Assembly: GCA_013290035.1 (NCBI GenBank)
Contig: JABCYT010000240.1
Coordinates: forward strand, 1 to 6,033
Reading direction: 5' to 3'
DNA from: Alphaproteobacteria bacterium
GTDB taxonomy: Bacteria > Pseudomonadota > Alphaproteobacteria > Reyranellales > Reyranellaceae
DNA: 6,033 bases
This document shows, one piece after another, positions 1-6,033 of this stretch. Below the pieces are notes generated by a model, which worked only from the letters and a program-made list of their open reading frames with translations, searched no databases and was not told the DNA's origin. A program made the translations under genes and the position numbers. How positions within the stretch are numbered: the first letter of the stretch is position 1; each line of letters opens with the position of its first letter.

Positions 1-257
1 TGCGCGTGTGCCGCGAGGTCGCGCGCCTGATCAAGGGCTACGGCGACACCCACAAGCGCGGCCTCGGCAACTATCGCCGCATCACCGACGAGGTGATCGC
101 GCCCGCTCTGGCCGGCAAGCTGGCGCCGCGGGCGGCGGCCGACGCCGTCGCCAATGCGCGGGTGACGGCGCTGGCCGATCCGGAAGGCGAGACGCTCTCC
201 CGCACGCTGGCTTCGATCGCCGCGTCTTCCGCCATGTTGCGCCATGCCGCCGAGTAA
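1..257 (+). CDS. Indolepyruvate oxidoreductase subunit beta family protein, C-terminal fragment
   Basis: Partial gene: the reading frame is open from base 3, the start lies upstream of the window, and it ends at TAA 255-257, giving the last 84 residues. The segment RLIKGYGDTHKRGLGNYRRI, followed by an Ala-rich helical tail, resembles the C-terminal region of the long proteobacterial beta subunits of indolepyruvate oxidoreductase; this is recalled family similarity, not a search result. Such enzymes oxidatively decarboxylate aryl-pyruvates (indolepyruvate, phenylpyruvate) to arylacetyl-CoA in the cytoplasm, with the thiamine-diphosphate alpha subunit normally encoded just upstream. The catalytic and cofactor domains are outside the window, so activity cannot be judged. 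The stop codon lies inside the following thioesterase gene (14-bp overlap), suggesting one transcript. The family call is moderately sure; the exact substrate is unknown. Confidence 0.68.
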   Translation, partial: RVCREVARLIKGYGDTHKRGLGNYRRITDEVIAPALAGKLAPRAAADAVANARVTALADPEGETLSRTLASIAASSAMLRHAAE

Positions 258-663
258 TCGTCACGAGGTCACCGTCGAGTGGGGCGATTGCGACCCCGCC
301 GGCATCGTCTACTACCCGTCCTATTTCCGCTGGATCGACCAGGCGACCTACCGGCTGTTCCTCGCTGCGGGAGTCAGGCGCGACGACGTGAGCAGCGGGC
401 AGTGGAAGGAGGGCACGCCGCTGGTCGCAGCCGAGTGCTCCTTTCGCCGCGCCTCGCAGCACGGCGAGAAGCTCACGATCGAAAGCCACGTCGAAAGGTT
501 CGGCCGTAGCTCCTTCACCATCCGCCACGTCTTCCGTGACGCGTCGGGCGAGGTCGCGGCCGAGGGCAAGGAAACGCGCATCTGGGCGCGCAAGGACGGC
601 AACGCGCGTTCGTTGAAAGCCGTGCCGATTCCGCAGGATGTGAGGAAGAAGCTGGGTGGCTGA
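244..663 (+). CDS. Acyl-CoA thioesterase, 4-hydroxybenzoyl-CoA thioesterase (hotdog) family
   Basis: Complete 139-residue protein, close to the roughly 140 residues usual for the family. Residues 13-28 read WGDCDPAGIVYYPSYF, the hallmark of 4-hydroxybenzoyl-CoA thioesterases. Asp17 occupies the position, and even the number, of the catalytic Asp of the Pseudomonas CBS3 enzyme, and the conserved Pro-Ala-Gly-Ile-Val follows. The rest alternates strands as expected for a single hotdog domain, and there is no signal peptide, so it should be a cytoplasmic oligomer hydrolysing an acyl- or aryl-CoA to the free acid plus CoA. ATG 244 is the natural start because the motif begins only 12 residues later. 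No good Shine-Dalgarno precedes it, and the 14-bp overlap with the upstream oxidoreductase gene suggests translational coupling. The neighbour makes an arylacetyl-CoA a plausible substrate, but that is inference. YbgC-type roles are less likely given the context. Confidence 0.88.
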   Translation: MPPSNRHEVTVEWGDCDPAGIVYYPSYFRWIDQATYRLFLAAGVRRDDVSSGQWKEGTPLVAAECSFRRASQHGEKLTIESHVERFGRSSFTIRHVFRDASGEVAAEGKETRIWARKDGNARSLKAVPIPQDVRKKLGG

Positions 664-687
664 TTACTCATGTCAGGTCGACAGAAA

Positions 688-2280
688 CTAAGCCGCCGTC
701 AGGATATCCGCCGCCTTCTCCCCCACCATGATCGAGGGCGCATTGGTGTTGCCCGACGGCATGGTCGGGAAGATCGAGGCGTCGGCGATGCGCAGTCCCT
801 CGAGCCCATGCACCTTGAGCCTGTCGTCGACCACGGTGTTCGGTCCCGGCCCCATGCGGCAGGTGCCGATCGGGTGATAGGCGGTCTGCGAGTTGTTGCG
901 GATCCAGGTCAGGATCTCATCCTCGCCGTTGACCGAGGGGCCAGGCGAGAACTCCTCGCCGCGATAGCTGTCCATCGGCGCCGCGTTGACGATCTTCCGC
1001 ATCATGCGGAAGCCGCCGATCATGGCTTGCTGGTCGATGACATCGCTCAGGAAATTGAAGCGGATCGCCGGCTGTGCCTTGGGATCGGCCGAACGGATGT
1101 GGATCGAGCCCAGGCTCTCGGGTCGCAGCTGATAGCAGGAGATCGTCATCGACGGGAAGTCCTGCAGCTTGCGCGTCTTGGGGTCCTTGATCGAATAGGG
1201 CACGAGATGCATCTGCACGTCGGGCGTCGCGAGCTCCGGCCGCGTCTTGAGGAAGGCCAGCAGCGGCGCCGACGGCAGGCTCATGAAGCCGCCGCCGGTG
1301 GCGAGGTACTTCATCATCTGCGTCACCGCGCCCAGGCCGCGCGCCATGTGGTTGTAGGACACCCGCGCATCCTTCACCTTCCAGATGATGCGGGCGTTGA
1401 TGTGGTCGCGGAAATTCTCGCCCACCGCCCTGAGCTCGTGCCTCACCTCGATGCCGTGCTTCTTCAGCAGCTCGGGCTGGCCGATGCCGGAGAGTTCCAG
1501 GATCTGCGGGCTGGCGACGCCGCCCGCCGAGAGGATCGTCTCGCGCGCGTGCGCTTGCACGACCTTGCCGTCCTTTTCGTACTCGACGCCGACGCAGCGC
1601 TTGCCCTCGAGCAGCACGCGCAAGGTCATGGCGTTGGTGACGACATGCAAGTTGGGCGCGCGCTTCATCGCCGGCTCGATGTAGCAATGGGCGACGCTCA
1701 TGCGCCGGCCCTTGTAGATCGAGGTCTGCGTCTTGACGACGCCTTCCTGGTCCTCGCTGTTGTAGTCGGGGTTGAGCTTGAAGCCGGCGGCCTTGGAGGC
1801 CGCGAACAGCGCGTCGTAGAGCGGATTCTGGTCGGGCACGGTCGAGACTTTCAGTGGGCCTGAAATGCCGCGGCCGTTGCTGCCGTCGCCGTCGACGAAG
1901 TTCTCGATCCGGGTGAAAACCGGCGCCACGTCGCGCCAGCTCCAGCCACGACAGCCCATCTGCGCCCAGGTGTCGAAATCGAGCGGCTGGCCGCGTACCC
2001 AAACGAGGCCGTTGATCGAGCTCGAGCCGCCCAGGAGTTTGCCTCGCGGCACGGGAATGGTCCGGTTGGCCGTCCCGGGCTCGGGTTCGGACTGGTAGCA
2101 CCAGTTGGCGGCGGGATTGTCGATCAGCAGGCCGAATGAAAGCGGCATGCGCGAGTAGGGATGGCTGGCTGCGCCGGCTTCGAGCAGCAGAATCTTGCTG
2201 TTTGGATTCTCGCTCAGCCGAGCCGCCAGCGCGCCACCCGCCGAGCCTGCACCCACTATGACGTAGTCGTAGTCGGCCAT
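688..2280 (-). CDS. FAD-dependent GMC-family oxidoreductase (choline/alcohol dehydrogenase-like)
   Basis: Complete 530-residue flavoprotein. Residues 6-36 form the N-terminal Rossmann beta-alpha-beta unit, with GAGSAG at 10-15 and the ribose-binding Glu34. Residues 80-103 match GMC signature 1 (GKLLGGSSSIN core). Residues 253-267 (GGVASPQILELSGIG) are a near match to signature 2, with Gly254 where Pro, Ser, Thr or Ala is usual. The C-terminal domain has the catalytic pair His469 (in YHPIGTCRMG) and Asn513 (in SGNTNAPSIM), 44 residues apart as in choline oxidase. The family oxidises primary alcohols or choline to aldehydes, passing electrons to oxygen or the respiratory chain. There is no signal peptide, so it is cytoplasmic or loosely membrane-associated. 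Start ATG (complement of 2278-2280) is backed by a strong Shine-Dalgarno. It stands alone on its strand, with no betaine aldehyde dehydrogenase or BetI regulator in view, so a betaine-synthesis role is unsupported and the substrate stays unknown. Confidence 0.93.
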   Translation of the reverse strand: MADYDYVIVGAGSAGGALAARLSENPNSKILLLEAGAASHPYSRMPLSFGLLIDNPAANWCYQSEPEPGTANRTIPVPRGKLLGGSSSINGLVWVRGQPLDFDTWAQMGCRGWSWRDVAPVFTRIENFVDGDGSNGRGISGPLKVSTVPDQNPLYDALFAASKAAGFKLNPDYNSEDQEGVVKTQTSIYKGRRMSVAHCYIEPAMKRAPNLHVVTNAMTLRVLLEGKRCVGVEYEKDGKVVQAHARETILSAGGVASPQILELSGIGQPELLKKHGIEVRHELRAVGENFRDHINARIIWKVKDARVSYNHMARGLGAVTQMMKYLATGGGFMSLPSAPLLAFLKTRPELATPDVQMHLVPYSIKDPKTRKLQDFPSMTISCYQLRPESLGSIHIRSADPKAQPAIRFNFLSDVIDQQAMIGGFRMMRKIVNAAPMDSYRGEEFSPGPSVNGEDEILTWIRNNSQTAYHPIGTCRMGPGPNTVVDDRLKVHGLEGLRIADASIFPTMPSGNTNAPSIMVGEKAADILTAA

Positions 2281-2287
2281 GTTTCGT

Positions 2288-2294
2288 CCCTCCC
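2288..2294 (-). promoter_or_regulatory. Shine-Dalgarno of the GMC oxidoreductase gene
   Basis: On the minus strand the sequence reads GGGAGGG, seven bases before the ATG at the complement of 2278-2280. It is a strong, well-spaced ribosome binding site that fixes this start, which also places the FAD-binding strand at the very N-terminus as the family requires. Confidence 0.75.
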
Positions 2295-2381
2295 GGTCAC
2301 GGCCCCGTTACTTACCGCGCCACACTAGCGCACCACCAATCGGGGTGAAGAACCAATATCGCCTCGACAGAGACGGCACGT

Positions 2382-2416
2382 CATGGTCCCATGCTGCAGT
2401 GCGGTCTCTGGGGGAC
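2382..2416. repeat. Short nested inverted repeats, candidate operator
   Basis: Two overlapping dyads lie 35-69 bp before the pump start. CATGG-TC-CCATG (2382-2393) has 5-bp arms around a 2-bp centre. GGTCCC (2385-2390) is repeated inverted as GGGACC (2411-2416) with a 20-bp spacer. Position and symmetry would suit a repressor site of the kind that controls many RND pumps, but arms this short can arise by chance in GC-rich DNA, and no regulator gene is encoded in the window. Confidence 0.25.
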
Positions 2417-2450
2417 CGGCGCCTCATAAATTACGGATTTTCGGCAGAGA

Positions 2451-5400
2451 ATGCTGAACCTAGTACGGATAGCGTTGACCCGGCCTTACACCTTCGTGGT
2501 GCTGGCCGTCTTGATCCTGATCGTCGGACCGTTGGCGGCGCTCCGGACGCCGACCGACATTTTCCCCGAAATCCGCATCCCCATCATCGCCGTCGTCTGG
2601 CAGTACACCGGATTGTCGCCCGACGAGATGTCGGGCCGCGTGATGCTGCAGTTCCAGCGCTCGCTGACCACCACCGTCAACGACATCGAGCACATCGAGG
2701 GCACGTCGTACACCGGCGTGGGCATCGTCAAGGTCTTCTTCCAGCCCGGCACCGACATCCGCACGGCCAACGCGCAGATCACGTCGATCTCGCAGACCGT
2801 GACCAGGTGGATGCCGCCCAACATCACGCCGCCGCTGATCCTGAACTACAACGCCGCGACGGTGCCGATCCTGCAGCTCGCGATGTCGTCCAAGGGTATG
2901 TCCGAGCAGGCGGTGTTCGACATCGCCATCAACACGGTGCGCACGCCGCTGGTCACCGTGCCCGGCGCGGCCATCCCGTTTCCGTTCGGCGGCAAATTCC
3001 GCCAAATCCAGATCGACCTCGATCCGGCCGCCATGCAGGCGCGCGGCTTGTCGGCCAATGATGTCGCCAACGCGCTTGCCGCGCAGAACCTTTTGACGCC
3101 CGCCGGCACGCAGAAGATCGGCAGCGTCGAGTACGCCATCCAGCTCAACAACGCGCCCCGGGATTTCGCAGCCCTCGCCGACCTGCCGGTATTCGCCGCC
3201 AACGGCGCCATCGTCTACCTGCGCGACGTGGCGCAGGTGAGGGACGGTAATCCGCCGCAGACCAACATCGTGAATGTCGACGGCGGCCGGTCGGTCCTGC
3301 TGCAGGTGCTGAAGAACGGTGCGGTCTCCACGCTCTCCATCATCGACGGCATCAAGCAGCGGGTGAATGAGCTGCGCCCGTCGCTGCCCGACAATCTCAG
3401 CATCGCCATCCTGGGTGATCAGTCGCTGTTCGTGGAAAACGCCATCGGCGGAGTCGTTACCGAGGCGGTGATCGCCGCCGTTCTGACAAGCCTGATGATC
3501 CTTCTGTTCCTCGGCAGCTGGCGGTCGACCATCATTATTGCCACCTCCATCCCGCTTGCCATCTTTGCAGCGATCGCGATGCTGGCCGCGGCCGGCGAGA
3601 CGCTCAACATCATGACGCTGGGCGGCCTGGCGCTGGCGGTCGGCATCCTGGTCGACGACGCCACCGTCACCATCGAGAACATCAACTGGCACCTTGAGCA
3701 AGGAAAGGGCGTCGTGGCGGCGATCACCGACGGCGCGCAGCAGATCGCCACGCCGGCCTTCGTGTCGACGCTATGCATCTGCATCGTCTTCGTGCCGATG
3801 TTCTTCCTCGAGGGCGTGCCGCGCTTCCTGTTCGTGCCCATGGCCTTGGCGGTGATGTTCGCGATGGCCTGGTCGTACCTGCTGTCGCGCACCCTGGTGC
3901 CGACCATGTCCGCCTATCTTCTGAAGCCGCATGCCGAGCACGGCCATGACGGGCCGCCGCCGACGCGCAACCCGTTGGTGATGTTCCAGAGAGGCTTCGA
4001 GGCGCGGTTCGAGCGCTTTCGTGCCGGCTATCGCGACGTGCTGGGGCTGGCGTTGCGTCACCGCGCGGTCTTCATCGGCGGCTTTCTCGCCTTCGTGGTG
4101 GCATCGTTCCTGCTGACGCCGTTCCTCGGGCGCAACTTCTTTCCTTCGGTCGATGCCGGCCAGATCCTGATGCATGCCCGGGCGCCGATCGGCATGCGGG
4201 TCGAGGAAACCGCCAACCGGTTCGCCGACATCCAGAAGGAGATCCGCCGCATCATCCCGTCGCGCGAGATCGCCACCATGGTCGACAATGTCGGCATGCC
4301 GGTGAGCGGCATCAACATGACCTACAACAACACCGGCACGATCGGTTCGCAGGACGGCGAGATCCAGATCAAGCTGACGCCCGACCACCGGCCGACCGCC
4401 GACTATGTGGCCCAGCTCAGGCGCGAGCTTCCGGAGCGGTTCCCGGGCTTCACCTTTTCGTTCCTGCCGGCCGACATCATCAGCCAGATCCTGAACTTCG
4501 GCGCGCCGTCGCCGATCGACATTCAGGTGCGCGGCTCCGACCCCGATGCCACCTTCGACCATGCCAACCGGTTGCTCGCCCGTCTGCGCCAGGTGCCGGG
4601 CATCGTCGACGCGCGCCTCCAGCAGTCGCGCGGCGCGCCGGTGTTCGACGTCGATGTCGACCGCACTCGGGCGCAGTATGTCGGCCTGACCACGCGCGAC
4701 GTCACCAACTCGCTGGTCGTCAACCTGGCGGGCAGCGGACAGGTCGCGCCGACCTATTGGCTGAACCGCGAGAACGGCGTTTCCTACGGCATCGTCCTGC
4801 AGACGCCGCAGTATCGGCTTGATTCGCTGTCCTCGCTGTCCAACCTGCCGATCATGGCGCCGGCGGCGACCTCGCTGCAGGTGCTGGGCGGCTTTGCCGA
4901 CATCAAGCGCGACGTCGCCAATGCTGTGGTGACGCAGTACGACCTGCAAAACACCGTGCAGGTCTACGCCGCGGTGCAGGGTCGCGACCTCGGCTCCGTG
5001 GCGACCGACGTTCGCCGCATCATCGACGAGCTGTCCAGCCAAGCCTCGCCGAAGGTCCGTGCAGTCAAACTGCAAGGCCAGGTGAAGACGATGGACAGCG
5101 CCTTCTCCGGCCTGCTGTTTGGTCTCTTGGGCGCAATCGTCCTGATCTATCTGTTGATCGTGGTGAATTTCCAGTCCTGGAGCGATCCTTTCATCATCAT
5201 CACCGCCCTGCCGGCCGCGCTCGCCGGCATCGTGTGGATGCTGTTCGCCACCAACACGACCCTGTCGGTCCCGGCGCTGACCGGCGCCATCATGTGCATG
5301 GGCGTGGCGACCGCCAATTCCGTGCTGGTCATCAGCTTCGCGCGCGAGCGGCTGGCCGTGCTGGGCGACGCCACGGCGGCCGCCCTCGAGGCCGGCTTCG

Positions 5401-5645
5401 TGCGCTGCCGCCCGGTGGTGATGACGGCGCTTGCCATGATCATCGGCATGCTGCCGATGTCGCTTGGCCTGGGCGAGGGCGGCGAGCAGAATGCGCCGCT
5501 CGGCCGCGCCGTGATCGGTGGCCTGATTTTTGCGACAATTGCCACGCTTATGTTCGTTCCCGTCGTGTTCAGCCTCGTCCACCGGCACCATGGCAAGAAG
5601 GCCGCGGTACCGCCGGACGCAGCGGGAGTTGCCCATGTCGCCTGA
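2451..5645 (+). CDS. RND-family efflux permease, inner-membrane proton-driven subunit
   Basis: Complete 1064-residue protein, close to AcrB's 1049. It shows the RND plan of two repeats: TM1 (about 11-30), a large periplasmic porter loop (31-334), TM2-TM6 (335-490), TM7 (537-557), a second periplasmic loop (558-883) and TM8-TM12 (884-1043). TM4 carries the proton-relay pair Asp402-Asp403 (GILVDDATV), equal to AcrB Asp407-Asp408, and TM11 keeps Arg985/Arg987 and Thr992. TM10 reads GVATANSVLV, so Ala955 replaces AcrB Lys940. It should export a small toxic compound using the proton gradient, as a trimer with an adaptor and outer-membrane channel; the substrate cannot be predicted. A cytoplasmic loop (494-499) and the C-terminus (1044-1047) are His-rich, but no clear periplasmic metal site is seen, so a CzcA/CusA-type metal role is not supported. 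The start fits the family N-terminus; the Shine-Dalgarno (GGCAGAGA) is weak. The 3' end overlaps the adaptor gene by 11 bp. Confidence 0.95.
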   Translation: MLNLVRIALTRPYTFVVLAVLILIVGPLAALRTPTDIFPEIRIPIIAVVWQYTGLSPDEMSGRVMLQFQRSLTTTVNDIEHIEGTSYTGVGIVKVFFQPGTDIRTANAQITSISQTVTRWMPPNITPPLILNYNAATVPILQLAMSSKGMSEQAVFDIAINTVRTPLVTVPGAAIPFPFGGKFRQIQIDLDPAAMQARGLSANDVANALAAQNLLTPAGTQKIGSVEYAIQLNNAPRDFAALADLPVFAANGAIVYLRDVAQVRDGNPPQTNIVNVDGGRSVLLQVLKNGAVSTLSIIDGIKQRVNELRPSLPDNLSIAILGDQSLFVENAIGGVVTEAVIAAVLTSLMILLFLGSWRSTIIIATSIPLAIFAAIAMLAAAGETLNIMTLGGLALAVGILVDDATVTIENINWHLEQGKGVVAAITDGAQQIATPAFVSTLCICIVFVPMFFLEGVPRFLFVPMALAVMFAMAWSYLLSRTLVPTMSAYLLKPHAEHGHDGPPPTRNPLVMFQRGFEARFERFRAGYRDVLGLALRHRAVFIGGFLAFVVASFLLTPFLGRNFFPSVDAGQILMHARAPIGMRVEETANRFADIQKEIRRIIPSREIATMVDNVGMPVSGINMTYNNTGTIGSQDGEIQIKLTPDHRPTADYVAQLRRELPERFPGFTFSFLPADIISQILNFGAPSPIDIQVRGSDPDATFDHANRLLARLRQVPGIVDARLQQSRGAPVFDVDVDRTRAQYVGLTTRDVTNSLVVNLAGSGQVAPTYWLNRENGVSYGIVLQTPQYRLDSLSSLSNLPIMAPAATSLQVLGGFADIKRDVANAVVTQYDLQNTVQVYAAVQGRDLGSVATDVRRIIDELSSQASPKVRAVKLQGQVKTMDSAFSGLLFGLLGAIVLIYLLIVVNFQSWSDPFIIITALPAALAGIVWMLFATNTTLSVPALTGAIMCMGVATANSVLVISFARERLAVLGDATAAALEAGFVRCRPVVMTALAMIIGMLPMSLGLGEGGEQNAPLGRAVIGGLIFATIATLMFVPVVFSLVHRHHGKKAAVPPDAAGVAHVA
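5624..5628 (+). promoter_or_regulatory. Shine-Dalgarno of the adaptor gene, inside the RND gene
   Basis: GGGAG sits six bases before ATG 5635 and within the last codons of the permease. It supports this ATG as the adaptor start and allows independent or coupled initiation across the 11-bp overlap. Confidence 0.6.
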
Positions 5646-6033
5646 CGCCAGGTCCAGCCCCCCGAAAGCCCCGCGGCGCGGGCTTGCCATCGCAGGCGTC
5701 ATCGGCTGCGTGACGCTCGCCCTGGTCGTGGTGAACGGGATCTGGAGTCGCAGTTCAAGTGAAGCGCAGCTCAAGGAGCTGGCCAGTGCCACGGCGATCC
5801 CGACGGTCGCCGTGGTGGCGCCCGACCGCGCCGCCAACAAGTCCTCGCTCGACTTGCCGGGCCGCCTCGAAGCCTATTCCCGGGCGCCGATCTACGCCCG
5901 CGTCAGCGGCTTCCTCAAGGCGTGGCACGTCGATATCGGCGCGCCGGTGAAGGCGGGCCAGTTGCTGGCGGAAATCGAGGCGCCCGATCTCGACCAGCAG
6001 CTCCTGCAGGCCAGGGCGGCTCTCGCCAGCGCC
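5635..6033 (+). CDS. RND efflux periplasmic adaptor (membrane fusion protein), N-terminal part
   Basis: The frame is open from ATG 5635 to the window end without a stop, giving 133 residues of a protein that is usually 350-420. After a basic, Pro-rich cytoplasmic tip (1-15, ending PRR) comes a hydrophobic segment at about 16-37, a signal anchor or signal peptide. Residues 55-83 look like the first strands of the membrane-proximal and beta-barrel domains. Residues 84-117 (APIYARVSGFLKAWHVDIG, then PVKAGQLLAEIEAPD) are the first half of the biotinyl/lipoyl-like domain typical of HlyD/AcrA-type adaptors, and from 118 the hydrophilic helix of the coiled-coil hairpin begins (DQQLLQARAALASA). It would link the permease to an outer-membrane channel in the periplasm. 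The 11-bp overlap with the permease gene and a GGGAG Shine-Dalgarno support the start and co-translation. The second half, and probably an outer-membrane factor gene, lie beyond the window. Confidence 0.9.
   Translation, partial: MSPDARSSPPKAPRRGLAIAGVIGCVTLALVVVNGIWSRSSSEAQLKELASATAIPTVAVVAPDRAANKSSLDLPGRLEAYSRAPIYARVSGFLKAWHVDIGAPVKAGQLLAEIEAPDLDQQLLQARAALASA

Larger units (their letters stand above)
2281..2450. promoter_or_regulatory. Divergent intergenic region between the GMC oxidoreductase and the RND pump
   Basis: This 170-bp region separates two divergently transcribed genes and should hold both promoters. The only A/T-rich island is around 2425-2440 (CATAAATTACGGATTTT), just before the pump gene. 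CATAAA at 2425-2430 matches a -10 box at four of six positions, but no good -35 lies 16-18 bp upstream, so a sigma-70 promoter is only a suggestion. Toward the GMC gene, the minus strand has a weak TTCACC-N16-TAGTGT pair. ACCAAT occurs twice in direct orientation (2335-2340 and 2352-2357). The short open frame crossing this region into the pump gene has no protein-like character. The region itself is certain; the promoter elements within it are not. Confidence 0.4.

Noticed and set aside
82..528. Minus-strand open frame over the oxidoreductase/thioesterase junction
   Set aside because: It lies antisense to two recognisable coding regions and has no motif.
671..683. Possible hairpin terminator between the convergent genes
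   Set aside because: The stem is only 4 bp with a 5-nt loop and there is no T-run on either strand, so it is too weak to call.
670..1863. Plus-strand open frame (397 codons) opposite the GMC oxidoreductase
   Set aside because: It has an Arg/His/Asp/Leu-rich shadow composition with no recognisable motif, while the opposite strand encodes a complete GMC enzyme with catalytic residues.
688..2280. Calling the GMC gene betA (choline dehydrogenase)
   Set aside because: The GMC motifs do not specify choline, and no betB, betI or choline transporter gene lies nearby, so a gene symbol would be over-annotation.
2279..3061. Plus-strand open frame starting in the intergenic region and running into the RND gene
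   Set aside because: Most of it is an out-of-frame reading of the permease (Arg/His/Pro-rich), and the intergenic part has no protein-like features.
2460..3701. Minus-strand open frame (413 codons) opposite the 5' part of the RND gene
   Set aside because: Low-complexity Arg/Asp/Gly/His composition and a full overlap with a certain gene show it is an antisense shadow.
2451..5645. Calling the permease a heavy-metal (CzcA/CusA-type) pump
   Set aside because: No methionine-lined or acidic periplasmic metal site could be identified, and the His clusters are cytoplasmic, so only the RND family is supported.
3771..5840. Long minus-strand open frame (689 codons) opposite the RND permease
   Set aside because: Its translation is rich in Arg, His, Asp and Gln with no domain or membrane pattern. 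It is the antisense shadow of a GC-rich coding gene and also crosses the permease-adaptor junction.

Overview
This is a 6.0-kb, GC-rich chromosomal-looking stretch of an aerobic Gram-negative bacterium, most likely an alphaproteobacterium. That assignment rests on gene content (two-subunit indolepyruvate oxidoreductase next to a thioesterase, an orphan GMC dehydrogenase, and an RND pump placed before its adaptor) and on strong G/C third-position bias. It is an inference; no marker gene here fixes the taxon. I see no rRNA, tRNA, CRISPR array, insertion sequence or other mobile-element signature. Gene density is normal and there is no gene-free stretch over 300 bases.

Left block (1-663, + strand): the C-terminal end of a probable indolepyruvate oxidoreductase beta-subunit-family protein overlaps by 14 bp a complete hotdog-fold acyl-CoA thioesterase of the 4-hydroxybenzoyl-CoA thioesterase type. 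Together they suggest a small aromatic 2-oxoacid catabolic unit: the oxidoreductase makes an arylacetyl-CoA and the thioesterase could release the acid and recycle CoA.

Middle block (688-2280, - strand): a complete FAD-dependent GMC oxidoreductase, converging on the thioesterase gene with only 24 bp between them. It carries the FAD motif, a GMC signature 1 match and the catalytic His/Asn pair. Its substrate cannot be read from sequence.

Right block (2451-6033, + strand): after a 170-bp divergent intergenic region with small inverted repeats, a complete RND inner-membrane efflux permease overlaps by 11 bp the start of its periplasmic adaptor (membrane fusion protein), which runs off the window. 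An outer-membrane factor gene probably follows. The permease keeps the TM4 Asp-Asp pair but has Ala where AcrB has the TM10 proton-relay Lys.

I found no convincing undescribed system. The points most worth a second look are the TM10 substitution in the pump, the oxidoreductase-thioesterase coupling, and the inverted repeats between the divergent GMC and pump genes.
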